This document shows, piece after piece, positions 28,626 through 41,792 of a stretch of DNA of 64,000 nt. The stretch is taken from the NCBI GenBank assembly GCA_030063045.1, contig JAQSEB010000022.1, positions 2,047,501 to 2,111,500 on the forward strand. The letters are read 5' to 3'. The notes under the pieces are model-generated. The model saw nothing but the letters and a program-made list of their open reading frames with translations, was not told the origin of the DNA and made no database searches. The position numbers and the translations under genes were made by a program. The stretch comes from Pratylenchus scribneri (taxonomy: Eukaryota; Nematoda; Chromadorea; Rhabditida; Pratylenchidae). Position 1 is the first letter of the stretch. The number at the start of each line of letters is the position of its first letter.

Positions 28626-31576
28626 ATGGCTGAGGCTCGAAACATTGCGGCACTCAATGTTGCCGTAACGCATGATGGAATTTCAGTAACATATGATCAA
28701 GAGTAAGTTTTGCCTGTATAAAAATAAATTGATTCAATATTTTTAAGGCTTCTTCGAGATATTTGGCATTCATTTTGTCGTGGTTTGAAACGTCGTTTTG
28801 CTCGTTTTAAGGTAAAATAATCCAAATATCATTTTCTTAATATGATGAATATTCACTCAGAATAACTTCTTTGCTGGCATCTTCCCCGCTAATATCCAAT
28901 CCTTCGGCATAGTAGTGGGCGTCGTTTCAATTTGCTATGAATTTTATGATATCGATCTTACGGGAATCCGGCTCACTCATATGCTCAATGGACTTTTCAA
29001 ATATCTTTTTGGTTCTGGGAAAGTATCAAATATTGTGTCCTCAATAATTGCTGGATCCATTTTTTGGTGAGTTAATTTTATCATAGAGTGAAATATTATA
29101 TTAATTTAAAGGTTTGCTCTGGTCCAACTGTTTCGGCTCACTTTGAAATGGTTCCTCTCATACAAAGGATGGATGTACGAATCAGTTCACGATGGAAATA
29201 TTACTTTCAAGACCAAAATCTGGTTCCGCATGCTTCATTTGATTGCAAAATGCAAGCCAATGACCCATTCATTCCAAGGGGCTCTTCCACATTTGCCTCT
29301 TCCTGCTCTAAAGGATACCGTCCAACGAGTATGTTTTATTCAAATTATAAATAATTTTTGCAATTTTGAAGCATCTTCGTTCAATGCGTCCAATCTATGA
29401 TGATAAGGAATACAATGAATTGGTGGATTTGTCAGAGAAATTTCAAAAAGGAATTGGACTTCGTTTGCAACGTTATCTTTGGCTGAAAAGCATGCTCTCA
29501 ACGAATTACGTCACTGATTGGTGGGAAAAATACATTTATTTGAAAGGACGCACACCAATTATGATCAATTCAAATTATTGTTTGTTTCATTTTTATTTAA
29601 ATAATTTTAATCAATTTTAGATGGATTTGACACATTAAACCATCAGCCAACACAAAATCAGGCGGCACGGGCTGCCAATGTGACTTGGGCCGCATTGGTG
29701 TTTCGTCGAATGATTGAAAGACAGGAAATTTCACCGGTTAATTTTATTAAATTAATTTTAAATAATTTTAATATTAAAGTTCGCCGTAAACCATCGCGCA
29801 AAAGTTCCATTTTGTACCTTCCAATACAATCGACTGTTCAATTCTTGCCGAATTCCCGGCGTCGATTGCGACACAATTCGTGTTTGGGATGATGCAAAAC
29901 ACATTGCCGTATACTGCAAAGGATGCTGGTTTAAATTGCCAATTCACACCGGGAAACGCCTTTTGGAGCCATTTGAACTGCAAAAGGCGTTCCAAGAAAT
30001 TCTGGACAGTCAACTGGAACCAATCGAAAATGAACAAAAATTGGCCATTTTGACGGCCGGTGAACGAGAACATTGGGCAAAAATTCGGCTCGACCATTTC
30101 AGCAAGGGGGTCAATCAAACATCGAGAAGGGCAATTGAACGGGCCGCCTTTATTATTGTTTTGGATGAGGAAGAAGTGTTCTATGATCCGGTTAGTACTC
30201 TAAAAAAATGAATTAATATTAAATTAATTTAGGAGGATCCATCAAAATTGGACCGTTGGGCCGAAAATTTGTTGCATGGAAAAGGATATGACCGGTGGTT
30301 CGACAAATCATTCAATATGATTATTTCGAAAAATGGACGAATTGGCATTAATACGGAACATTCATGGGGTGAGAATACATATTCAATCATTATTTCATCA
30401 AAATAATTTCAGGCGATGCGGCCGTCACGGCCCATTTCATGGAATTTGTGGTGCTCAAAGATCTGTGCATCCAAGGCTACACTCCTTCGGGCGATTGTAA
30501 ACCTTTATCCAATGGACTTATTCCGGCCACCGTCCGAGCAGAACGTCTAAAATGGGAATTTAATTCGGCAATTAATGAGGGAATAAACCAATCGATGGTG
30601 GTGGCCCAAAAGTTGATTGACGAAGTTGAAATGTCCCTTTTGGTCTGGACTGAATACGGAAAAGGCTTCATCAAACATCTACGTATTTCGCCGGATGCAT
30701 TCATCCAAATGGCACTTCAACTTACATATTTTCGGGTAATTTTATTCAATTTTTACTAATAAATTTTGTGTTTTTTAAGAATCAAAATTTCTTTTCGCTC
30801 ACTTATGAGGCATCCATGACTCGTCTCTACCGGGAGGGAAGAACTGAAACTGTGCGAAGTTGCACCTCCGAATCATGCGATTTTGTTCGGGCAATGTTGG
30901 ATGAAAAACAAACAGTAAAATTGTCACAAATTAATCGATTATTTTAATATATTTTTAGTCGGAAGAAAGGCTCCGTTTATTGAGATTGGCTGCCGAACGC
31001 CACCAACAATTATATCGTGATGCAATGTGTGGAAAGGTAAATTATTGCCAAAATATTCAAATTTACAAATTTAATTATTTTTAAGGGAGTTGATCGACAT
31101 TTATTCGCTTTGTATGTGATTATGCGCTATTTGGAAGAGTCATCTCCATTTTTCGATAAGGTAAAATAAATTAAATTATAAATTATGTCATTTTTTATAG
31201 ATATTCCCACCATCATATTTGCTGAGTACTTCACAAACTCCGCTGAATCAATGCGAAGCCGAATTCCCGCATTTATCCATGAAACAGGTTTTATTAATTT
31301 TTTTAGCCAAATTAATCAAAATTGGTTAAGAAAGTGCAACTTGTCAGTGCCGGTGGTGGTTTTGGCCCCGTGACTGACAGAGGTTACGGCGTTTCATATA
31401 TTATTGCTGGAGAAGATCAAATATCCTTCCATATTTCGTCCAAAAAGAGTGCAGAAAATTCGGTTGAATTTTAAAATAAAAATATAAAAATAATTTTAAA
31501 TTTACAGAGTTCCAAGAAATTTCGAGAGGATTTGAAACAATCTTTACGAGAAATGCGACAATTATTCGACCAATAG
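28626..31576 (+). CDS. Carnitine O-palmitoyltransferase 1
   Basis: Many short introns split a protein of roughly 780 residues, normal for CPT1. It begins [18 protein letters not shown], as in animal CPT1. Two membrane segments follow (around [15 protein letters not shown] and [13 protein letters not shown]), which distinguish CPT1 of the outer mitochondrial membrane from matrix CPT2. Later blocks include [18 protein letters not shown], the active-site stretch [18 protein letters not shown] with the catalytic His, [21 protein letters not shown] and [18 protein letters not shown]. The enzyme transfers long-chain acyl groups from CoA to carnitine, the committed step for mitochondrial fatty-acid oxidation. 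Nothing looks broken. It is followed on the same strand by glycogen synthase, but 640 bp apart, with no sign of co-transcription. Confidence 0.95.
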
Positions 31577-32214
31577 AAACATGGCAAAAGCAGTAAATTT
31601 TGGCAACGATAAATCTCAATTTTTAAATAATTCTCCCTTTTCTCTTCTCCGCTCTCCCTCCAACAATCAATCATCGCTCATTGCAACCTTAAATTTTAAG
31701 TGTAAATATCCATCATCAAACACTAATTCTTGTTATCTATTTCTATTTACTTGATTTTCTCTCTTTAAAATCTATGAGTAAATTTAAATTTTATTCATTC
31801 ACAGTTATTTTTTCCATCATTAAATTCAATCCACCACATTTAAAACCATATTGTAGTTGAAGTTGATTTTGATTCAGATAAAGACATAAATTTTATTTGC
31901 GAATTTATTTTTTTTTTAATATACAGTTTAAAATCTGATAATATTTTATATTTTTGGACAATCATTTTGATGGTGTTTTGTGAGAAAATAGAGACGAATA
32001 AATTACTCAATAATTTATTCTAAATAGACAAAGAAGTTTATTTTTAGATTGCTGATCATTGGTCAGTCAATAAAAGTAATTTATTTCCCCAACAATTGTT
32101 TACACTTTACAATTAAATATCCGGCAAAAATATTTACAATTCTCATCGATAATTTGGGTTAATGACACAAATAATTTTCAGAAATTAATAAAAAGTAATT
32201 AATATAATTGAATA
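31577..32214. other. Spacer between CPT1 and glycogen synthase
   Basis: AT-rich 3' flank and promoter region; no gene or distinct element is seen. Confidence 0.5.
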
Positions 32215-35154
32215 ATGAACAACAATTATTCACCCTCTGTTGGCGGCGCTTCATTAATGCGTAAAAGTTCTTCCTCCAAATTGGTTCGGCATTTTGCGGT
32301 TTGACAAATTCAAATAAAAAATTTAAATTAATGTTATTATTATTAAGGAGATGAATATTTCATCGAATGGTGAAGATATTTTGGACAGAGGTGAGCTGGC
32401 TAAACTCGAAAATCGATTCGTTTTTGAATGTGCTTGGGAAGTGGTCAATAAAGGTTTGGATTAATTTATGAATGAATATTAATTATTTGCATTTTAGTTG
32501 GAGGAATTTACACGGTGTTGCGGACAAAAGCCCCAGTTAGCACGGATGAATTGGGCGATCAATATTACATGATGGTTTTCAACAATATTTTTCATAATTT
32601 AAACATTTTTAAGGGACCATACATTGAAGAAAGAGTTCGGCTGGAAGTTGAAGTGTTGGAGCCGGAAACGGCCAATCTCAAATACACTCTCGACCAAATG
32701 ACTGAATGGGGTTTTCGAGTGGTTTATGGGCGATGGTTGATTGATGGCTACCCAAAAGTGCTTCTTTTTGATATTGGCTCGGCCGCATGGAAATTGGACA
32801 ATTGGAAACATGAAGTAAATTAATCATAAAATATATTTAACATTTTTTGTTTAGCTTTGGGAAAAATGCAATATTGGAGTGCCATTCCTCGACCGAGAAG
32901 CAAATGACTGCATTATTTTTGGCTTTATGGTTGCAATTTTCCTCAAATCTTTCTCGGATTCATCGGAAAATTTCAATCCACATATTGCGGCCCATTTCCA
33001 TGAATGGCAAGCCGGAATTGGCCTAATAATGTGCCGAATGTGGAAATTGAATATTGCCACTCTGTTCACAACACATGCCACACTTTTGGGCAGACATTTA
33101 TGCGCTTCCGGCGCTGATTTATACAATCATTTGTCAAGGGTAATTTTATTCAAAAATTGGATTATATTTAATTGCAATTTAATAGTTCGATGTGGACAAG
33201 GAGGCTGGTCGATTGCAAATTTATCATCGTTATTGCCTGGAGAGAGCATCCGTCAACATGGCCCATATTTTTACCACAGTGAGGTACACGGTTTTATCTT
33301 TTATTTAATATTACTCTAATTTATTTTACATTTTAATAGTGAAATTACTGGTCTTGAGGCAGAATATTTGCTGAAACGTAAACCGGACATTCTGACCCCA
33401 AATGGACTGAATGTGGTGAAATTTGCGGCATTGCATGAATTCCAAAATTTGCATGCTCAAAATAAAGAGAAAATCCATGATTTCATTCGAGGACATTTCT
33501 ACGGGTTTTATTCAAAATTATTAAACATTTTTATAAATTATTTAAGCCATATGAACTTCGATTTGGACAAAACCCTTTATTTGTTCACTGCTGGTCGATA
33601 TGAATTCCGTAATAAAGGCGGCGACTTTTTCATAGAAGCACTGGCAAGGCTGAATCATATGTTAAAGGTAAAATTAATAAATAATATTCAAAAATATAAT
33701 TTTTAATAGACTTCAACGGACAAACGCGTGAATGGGGTTACGGTGGTGGCATTCATAATTTATCCAGGCAATGCCCATTCATTCAATGTTGACACTCTTC
33801 GGGGCCAAGCTGTGTAAGAAATATTTTTGGGGGAATGGTTGCCACAAAAATATTCAAATTTAGTTGTAAACAATTGAAAGAGACCATTGGGAAATTGAAG
33901 GACAGTATGGCCTCACGACTATTTGAATCATGTTTGAGAGGCCGTATCCCGGACATGGAGGAATTGTTGCTGCCAGCCGAACGAGTTCAACTCAAACGAT
34001 GCATTCTTTCCTCAAAAGTAAATTGGAAATGATGTCCAAAAATGTTAAATATTTTCACTCAGCGCGATTCCCTCCCTCCAATTTGCACCCACAATATGAC
34101 CGACGATTCTGCCGATCCAGTCCTGTGCACTTTTCGTCAATGCCAACTTTTCAACAATGACCATGACCGTGTCAAAGTTTGTCCCTTACATTTATTTAAA
34201 TATTCCATACCTAAAATTAGGTAATTTTCCATCCGGAATTCCTCAGCTCCGTTTCGCCTCTGATCGGCTTGGACTATGAGGATTTTGTGCGTGGTTGCCA
34301 TTTGGGCGTGTTTCCATCATATTATGAACCGTGGGGATATACGCCAGGTTTATTACCATAAATATTAATTTAATTAATTAATTAATTTTAGCTGAATGCA
34401 CTGTAATGGGAATGCCATCTGTGACAACAAATTTATCGGGCTTTGGAAGTTTCATCGAAAAACAAATTCCGGACCACGACAACTATGGCCTTTATATTGT
34501 TGACCGAAAGAATAAACATCCAAATGAATCCATCAATCAACTTTCCGAAATTCTCTACACATATTGGTTAGTTTTCAATTGGATAACATCATTAGCCTAT
34601 TTGGTTAAATGGTTGGATTATACGCGGGGAAGGGGTCGGGTTCGAATCCCTGAAGGCGATGATGAATAAAAATGTCTGATATGAATGGCTGAAAAAGCCA
34701 CGGTGAAATCATTCGTACTGTTTGAGCCTTCCAAAAAATTAAATTAATTAAATCAATTTTAATATCACTTTTTTAGTTCTTATTCCCGCCGTCAACGTGT
34801 TATTATCAGAAACAGGGCCGAAAGAGTGAGCGAATTATTGGATTGGAAAACATTGGGTGGAGTAAGTGAAAATATACAAATAATTTTATATTCCAATTTA
34901 TTTTAATTAAGCTCTACCGTGAAGCTCGTCGAATGGCATTGAATAAAGTTTATCCGGATTTGGAGATGAAATTGTCAGAAATACTCGCAAAAATGCCACG
35001 TCCATTGTCGGCATCGTCCTCTCCCGCGCATAGTGATCAGGACAGTGATTCGGACACGGAGGCCCAAGAGGAACATGAGGTAATTTAGAATAAAAATTAT
35101 CCATTAATTAATTACTTTTTTAATTTTTAGAATTTGGCTTGGAATGAGAATTGA
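32215..35154 (+). CDS. Glycogen [starch] synthase (GT3 family)
   Basis: At least fourteen exons. The first (32215-32298) gives [20 protein letters not shown], with a serine cluster that could hold the N-terminal phosphorylation site. Family blocks then run in order: [20 protein letters not shown] (UDP-glucose binding), [79 protein letters not shown], and the E-x7-E motif in [18 protein letters not shown], then TTNLSGFG. The C-terminal tail is short: [18 protein letters not shown], a GSK3/CK2-type phospho-cluster, ending NLAWNEN. The enzyme adds glucose from UDP-glucose to glycogen in the cytosol. The intron at 34567-34776 is longer than its neighbours and holds a tRNA-like sequence. Confidence 0.95.
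34588..34663 (+). repeat. tRNA-like sequence inside a glycogen synthase intron
   Basis: A 76-nt stretch with a box-A-like 'tttggttaaatggttgg' and a perfect box B 'ggttcgaatcc' at tRNA spacing. The ends ATCAT and ATGAT can pair like an acceptor stem, and CTAT/ATGG can form a D-stem. The anticodon stem does not pair well, so a decayed tRNA or tRNA-derived SINE is likelier than a working tRNA. Confidence 0.4.
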
Positions 35155-35521
35155 TCAACATTGCCGCCAGCAGTAGGAATGAAGAAACCTCACACTTTTG
35201 TTAACTCAATTCTGACTAGGATTCCCTCCCCCAATTAACCCCAATTGAAATTTGAAATGGGATTGACAATTAATAATTAATCCATGACAAATGCATTCAA
35301 CACAATTTATTGCTCATTTTTAAATTTTAATTTCGCAACAAATTAATATTTCATATCATCATGTGCCTTTTAGAATAATATATAGACATTTTATATGATA
35401 AAATTTATGCTTTGAATTGTTATGAATGTGAATTATCATTTGGAATGGGATTAGAAAATATGAGAATACAAAAAAAAAATATGCGAGTCGGTACATTGAA
35501 TTAAAAAGGTCCGTGTTTTAA
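35155..35521. other. Convergent 3' flanks
   Basis: AT-rich spacer between the glycogen synthase stop and the ELO stop; only 3' UTR-like sequence is seen. Confidence 0.55.
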
Positions 35522-36592
35522 TTATTCAATCTTCTTATTGTTCTTTTTGCCCTTAAGACAATATGCTTTGATGAAGAATCGGATGAAGAGGAAAGCGAAT
35601 GCAGAGTAAATGGCAAAACAAATGCACATATTTTGAACAGATTGTTGGCAGACCAGCTTACTTTCGGGTGGACTCGTCCATTTCAAATGGGCAACATAGA
35701 GAGAAATGAAAACGCCGATCAACATCTAAAAATGATAATTGAAAAATTTCATTGAAATTTGATCGAACCTGTGTTGTTTGGAATGTTGTAACGCTCATGG
35801 AAACCAATTTTGGTGGTTTGAATCCGGCACTTGTCAATGCATAATAAGTGTACATTATTGCATGGACCATATAATTCAGCTGGATGAACCATCGTCCGGC
35901 TGCGGTCAATTCTGTTGCCGAGTGCCAACTATTTTTTGGACAATTTAATTGCATTTAATAATTGTTGAATAAGTACCTGTAAATCAGCACAACGGAATGA
36001 TGAAACCAGTGCAGGAAAATGAGAGGTCTTTTTCTGAGCAGCAGAAAAATTGTGTCCCCGAATTCTGCCACCTTTGAAAGGGCGAAACAGAGTGCCCAAA
36101 ATGTAACCGGTTCGGTTGGCGAAATGGAAAGGCAAACGGAATCCTTAAAGATAAAAATAATAAAATAAAGATAAAGTGAGAGGCAAATTTACTTGAAATG
36201 TTCTGTTCAACATAACATGAGTAAATTCTTGTCCAAATCGCCAAGCACCCATCGCTGAGAAAATGGCCAATGCACTGTTCCAGACAATGAGAAGAGGACG
36301 AAGCTCAAATGCCTTTCGATCTCGCATCCATCTTTGGAGGAAATGAACACCTTAATTATTTTTAAATCTCATTTAAATCATAAATCCTCCCATAAAAATT
36401 ACCAGCAATGTAAACCAAAACAATGGGAATTGACCAGTGCCAATGGCGAGTGAACATTTGATGAGTGAAAGTCGGATTCCAAAGGCGTCTCTCCAATTCC
36501 CATACCTCGCCGTATTTGTAGGGAATATAGTAAATTGTGTTGCTGTTGCCATCTTCTGGATTCGAATTCCAAATATCGTAATTTCGTGCCAT
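35522..36592 (-). CDS. ELO-family very-long-chain fatty acid elongase
   Basis: Five exons on the minus strand give about 290 residues, the normal ELO size. The diagnostic histidine box is FLHWFHH. Around it are the family blocks RPLLIVWNSALAIFS near the N-terminus, KVAEFGDTIFLLLRKRP before the box, and LNYMVHAIMYTYYAL after it. Several hydrophobic segments fit a multi-pass ER membrane protein. The C-terminus KGKKNNKKIE is lysine-rich, as expected for ER retention. The enzyme condenses malonyl-CoA with an acyl-CoA in fatty-acid elongation. The chosen start (MARNYDIWNS) is the only Met before the first membrane region. Its 3' end faces that of glycogen synthase, about 370 bp away. The specific C. 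elegans counterpart cannot be named by eye. Confidence 0.92.
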
Positions 36593-36736
36593 TTTATTTA
36601 TACAATTTATCTGCTTTAATTATGAATGAAGTTGAAAAATTAATGTGAAATGAATTTGGGGATGACACGAAGTGGGTTTACTTTATTTATAATCAAGGAA
36701 ACGACCTTAGCTGAATTATTTTTACTTCCTTCTTAA

Positions 36737-37021
36737 TTGAAGGCCATTCATCGGCTTTACATTTTTCTATTCAATTCATTTTTCCGTTTCGCTAATTTCG
36801 ACGAAGAATATGAAGAAAAGAGGAAAATGCGATTGGTTATTTTTGTTGGGCTCTTGGCTGAATTGGCCGGAATTCTTTATTGTCGAAAATTCTCAATGAA
36901 TACGATTTTATCAATCAATTTATTAGGTGAGGATAGATTTATGCGTAAATATGAAAGAATTTTAGTTTTTTTTGGTGCTAATAAGTATTATGATTATTAT
37001 TTATATAGTCTCGAAATGTAG
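36737..37021 (+). CDS. Doubtful small ORF with one hydrophobic segment
   Basis: An uninterrupted frame of 94 residues with one possible membrane segment (LVIFVGLLAELAGILYC) and a charged stretch before it. There is no family resemblance, and base composition is no different from the surrounding spacer. It lies upstream of the divergent ELO gene. It could be chance; listed only because nothing else occupies this stretch. Confidence 0.15.
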   Translation: MKAIHRLYIFLFNSFFRFANFDEEYEEKRKMRLVIFVGLLAELAGILYCRKFSMNTILSINLLGEDRFMRKYERILVFFGANKYYDYYLYSLEM

Positions 37022-37509
37022 GACAAATTAGTAAATTTGTGTGGAAATTAGTAAATTTGTGCTCGAGTTTGTGTTAATGAACCTGCGCAAGTCCAAATTT
37101 GACTTTTTTGGGCGAGCAGAATGAGTGAGGTGTGATTGTACTTTGAATGAACGGATCTTTGTTAGTTGTGTGTTGTGTCCTCACTTTAGTTTTAATATGA
37201 CTTGAAAATTTGACCATTTTATGTAACCAAAAAATGAAACAAATTAAGCACAAAAAAAGATTGATCTCTAACACTTTTATTAGACTTTAAAATTAAATAA
37301 TTTTGCAATGATTTATGGTGTTGACGTCCCTCCCGAGAGCCTTTTGACAAGATTGATTCAGATTGAGTTAAAGGGAATTGGCTTTCTCGGACTCTCGTCT
37401 TACTCTTCACATAAAAATCGACCTTTTCCCAATAGTGGGCCTCCCCTTTATCCAAGAATCGATCGATTGGTAAACCAAATGGCCTGACTCAAAAAATGCT
37501 TTAAAAGGA

Positions 37510-39420
37510 AAGAAAACAAAACATTGAAAATCAGAACAACAACAAAACATTAAAATCAGAACAACAACAAAACATTAAAATCAGAACAACAACAAAACAT
37601 TGGAAATCAGAACAACAACAAAACATTGGAAATCAGAACAACAACAAAACATTGAGAATCAGAACAACAACAAAACATTGAAAATCAGAACAACAACAAA
37701 ACATTGAAAATCAGAACAACAACAAAACATTTTCCGGAATAAAATCAGAACAACAACAAAACATTGAAAATCAGAACAACAACAAAACATTTTCCGGAAT
37801 AAAATCAGAACAACAACAAAACATTAAAATCAGAACAACAACAAAATATTGGAAATCAGAACAACAATAAAACATTGAGAATCAGAACAACAACAAAACA
37901 TTGAAAATCAGAAAAACAACAAAACATTGAAAATCAGAACAACAACAAAACATTGAAAATCAGAACAACAACAAAACATTTTCCGGAATAAAATCAGAAC
38001 AACAACAAAACACATTGAAAATCAGAACAACAACAAAACATTGAAAATCAGAAAAACAACAAAACATTGAAAATCAGAACAACAACAAAACATTGAAAAT
38101 CAGAACAACAACAAAACATTTTCCGGAATAAAATCAGAACAACAACAAAACACATTGAAAATCAGAACAACAACAAAACATTTTCCGGAATAAAATCAGA
38201 ACAACAACAAAACATTGAAAATCAGAACAACAACAAAACATTTTCCGGAATAAAATCAGAACAACAACAAAACACATTGAAAATCAGAACAACAACAAAA
38301 CATTGAAAATCAGAAAAACAACAAAACATTGAAAATCAGAACAACAACAAAACATTGAAAATCAGAACAACAACAAAACATTTTCCGGAATAAAATCAGA
38401 ACAACAACAAAACACATTGAAAATCAGAACAACAACAAAACATTTTCCGGAATAAAATCAGAACAACAACAAAACACATTGAAAATCAGAACAACAACAA
38501 AACATTGAAAATCAGAACAACAACAAAACATTGAAAATCAGAACAACAACAAAACATTTTCCGGAATAAAATCAGAACAACAACAAAACACATTGAAAAT
38601 CAGAACAACAACAAAACATTTTCCGGAATAAAATCAGAACAACAACAAAACATTGAAAATCAGAACAACAACAAAACATTTTCCGGAATAAAATCAGAAC
38701 AACAACAAAACACATTGAAAATCAGAACAACAACAAAACATTGAAAATCAGAAAAACAACAAAACATTGAAAATCAGAACAACAACAAAACATTGAAAAT
38801 CAGAACAACAACAAAACATTTTCCGGAATAAAATCAGAACAACAACAAAACACATTGAAAATCAGAACAACAACAAAACATTTTCCGGAATAAAATCAGA
38901 ACAACAACAAAACACATTGAAAATCAGAACAACAACAAAACATTGAAAATCAGAAAAACAACAAAACATTGAAAATCAGAACAACAACAAAACATTGAAA
39001 ATCAGAACAACAACAAAACATTTTCCGGAATAAAATCAGAACAACAACAAAACACATTGAAAATCAGAACAACAACAAAACATTTTCCGGAATAAAATCA
39101 GAACAACAACAAAACATTGAAAATCAGAACAACAACAAAACATTTTCCGGAATAAAATCAGAACAACAACAAAACACATTGAAAATCAGAACAACAACAA
39201 AACATTTTCCGGAATAAAATCAGAACAACAACAAAACATTGAAAATCAGAACAACAACAAAACATTGAAAATCAGGACAACAACAACAAAACATTGAAAA
39301 TCAGAACAACAACAAAACATTTTCCGGAATGATTGAAAATCAGAAAAACAACTAACATTGAAATCACAAATCAGAACAACAACAAAACATTGAAAATCAG
39401 AACAACAAAACATTTTCCGT
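37510..39420. repeat. Tandem array 4, ~1.9 kb satellite related to arrays 2 and 3
   Basis: Head-to-tail 26-28-bp units ('acattgaaaatcagaac' plus 'aacaacaaa') alternate with units carrying 'acattttccggaataaaa'. Several units have an extra 'ca' giving 'aaaacacattg'. Blocks of five or so unit types recur, a higher-order pattern. It lies between the ELO and TTC1-like genes. Confidence 0.95.
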
Positions 39421-39517
39421 TCCAAAATATCATATTCTCTTTAAATAAATCATACCAATTCCACTTTTATCCATCATATTTTTTAAAATAAAATAATTTA
39501 TGCAATTGATGATTTGT

Positions 39518-39805
39518 TTATTTGTCATTTTTCTTCATCTGTATTGAATAGCCGCCACCCGGTTGTTGGACCATTTCAAAACTCTCCGTTGACAGGCCAA
39601 ATGGACGAAGCACAGCATTTCCAATTTGTTTCAATTGAGCAACGGCTTCTGCTCGAAGTTGTTCTTCACTTTTGTGATTCTCTTCTTCCTTCTTTCCTTC
39701 ATCTTTGCGGTCATCATTACTGCCGGATCCTCCTCCATTTGCCTCCTTTTTAGGATTATTGTCAATAGATTCACTCTTCGCAATTTTATCTTTTTGTGCA
39801 TCCAT
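39518..39805 (-). CDS. Short protein resembling the C-terminal tail of TTC1
   Basis: A single exon of 95 residues. The first half is Lys/Glu/Asp/Gly-rich and disordered. The second half reads [45 protein letters not shown], which matches from memory the end of TTC1 ('GNLVLKPFGLSTENFQ' then 'GSYSINFV'). The tetratricopeptide repeats that make up the rest of TTC1 are absent, and no upstream exon carrying them is seen. It lies 400 bp downstream of RanBP3 on the same strand, so it could be the second gene of an operon. The role is unknown; TTC1 is linked to Hsp90 and Ras/G-alpha binding, but through its TPRs. Confidence 0.7.
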   Translation of the reverse strand: MDAQKDKIAKSESIDNNPKKEANGGGSGSNDDRKDEGKKEEENHKSEEQLRAEAVAQLKQIGNAVLRPFGLSTESFEMVQQPGGGYSIQMKKNDK

Positions 39806-40204
39806 TTTTGTAAACTGAATTATTATTTTTTATTAAATTTAAAAAGAGGATCAATATTAAATTGTACAAAACAATTTAGGAACATTAAAATTGGGTCATT
39901 TCACTACATATTTATTCTGTGTTTTAATAATGAAAAAATTGAACCTGCTTTGATTGGAAAAAACAGGAAAAGATGAAAAGAAAAGGACCAAAAACAAACA
40001 AAATTCAATGAATGGATGGGTCAATTTTTCTGCCCCTTCCAAATAAATTTTACAAATTCATTTTGATAAACAATATGATTAATGAAAGAATATAATTGGA
40101 ATTAAATAAAAAATGAATGGAGGATGAATGAGAATGTCCCAATCATATTAATATTATTTTCCATAATAAAATTTGTCCAATGAACATCTTCATTCATCCA
40201 TTGA

Positions 40205-41792
40205 TCATCCTTGTTCCTCTTCATCGTCATCATCTGCTGCCTCATTCTCTTCATCATCCTCATCATTTTCATTTCCATCCTCCTCTTCCTTCCTTTCCAA
40301 TGGTTGTTTTTCTTTCAAAAACTTTTTCGCACCTTCACCATTTCCCCATTCCCCTGCTTCATTTTCCTTTAATATTTTTTTAAAATTAAATTCAATTTTA
40401 AATATTCAGATTCAACCTCCTCCTTTCTTTCATCGGTAATCCGCCTTTTTCGTGTCGAACTACTTTCACGTTGATGCATTTGAACTTTTGTTGTGTTTGA
40501 TTCAATGTGAAATCGTAGAAGATTTTGAAGTTTGGCAATTGAGGCGGGCGAAGACTAAATTTGAATAATGTCCATATTTTGTTATTATTTCAATTAATAA
40601 TTATTTTCCAACATTTTTGGAAATATTCTCTATTTTATTCTAATAAAACTAATTCTTATTTGATAAATTTAATGATTAATTTAATATTAATAATTTACCT
40701 GGATTAAGAAAAGTTGAGGAACATCCGATTCGCCGGTATGCGCCGAAATTTTGAGCCTTTTTTCCGACAATTCTTCGAGTAACATTTCAGAGAATATTTT
40801 TGAATTAATCAAAACACGTTGCGATCCAGATTGACGTCCGACTATAAAAATAATCAATTTAAAATATAAATCAAAAATTGAATATTAAATTTTTCATTTA
40901 AAATCTATTATGACTAGTTTGCCCAAAAACAACATAGATTTTGTGCTATCATAAATTTGAGGCATCATTGATCATTCCAATTTTGATTATTATTAAAACC
41001 ATAATAATCCAACCTAATCTGATATCATCCTTGGCGTCAATGTGCTGGTTCACTCTCAATGTTCCCATTCCTCTTTCTTGCCATTGTTTGCTCTCCGTAT
41101 TGTAATGGTAGAATTTGCAGCTTATCTTAAAATATAAATTGTTTTAATCATCAATTTTCACTGACCTGAAGTAAATGCTGTTCTTCCTCTTCGCCTGTCG
41201 TTATTGGTTGCTGATCATCTGGTGCGGTTGCCGATGTTTGATTCCCTTGTTTGGATGCCAATTCATTTGCCGATTCACTCAATTGGTCTTTTGGCAATTT
41301 ACTTCCCCCTCCATTTGATGTTGATTCTATTTTCCACTATTTTTTTAAAATATTTTTAAATTAAATATTAATCACAAACCATCCGTGCATTCGAATTATT
41401 ATCCATCGCTTTTTGTGCCATTCGACGAAAAATTGAAGAAACATCCAACGGTTTTGAACTTTCGGTTGTAATCGAAGTTCCATGATTTTCATTTTCAGTT
41501 GTTTTAATGGAGGAATTCTTTTCACAATTTGGCTTAAATTGTTTATTTTGTTGAATAATTTTTCAAAGCAAACCTTTGCAACGCGCTCAAATACACGCGA
41601 ACCAAACACATATCCGGATGAAATCGATGTTGAAACTTTCTCTATTGTAGTCGAATTTTCAGTAGTGGAAGATGGCATTCTTGCGGGATGTAAGCCAATA
41701 TCGATTTTCGGATCAACTTTTTTATGGAGTCCAGCATTTTCACTCCAAACTCGAGAAGCTTCATTTGATAATTTTGATGGGGGTAAATCCAT
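40205..41792 (-). CDS. Ran-binding protein 3 (RanBP3) homologue
   Basis: Seven exons give about 350 residues. The start MDLPPSKLSNEASRVW is chosen over an upstream in-frame Met because a T-rich acceptor (ttttag) directly precedes it on the minus strand. Near residue 60 is the family motif SGYVFGSRVFERVAK, the FG-type CRM1/Ran-complex motif of RanBP3. The Ran-binding domain follows: TGEEEEQHLLQISCKFYHY, WQERGMGTLRVNQ, QRVLINSKIFSEML, and PQLFLIQSSPASIAKLQNLL. The C-terminus is highly acidic, ending EEEQG. RanBP3 is a nuclear cofactor that promotes CRM1-dependent export by stabilising CRM1 with Ran-GTP and cargo. The domain order and size are normal. A TTC1-tail gene follows 400 bp downstream. 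Confidence 0.88.
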
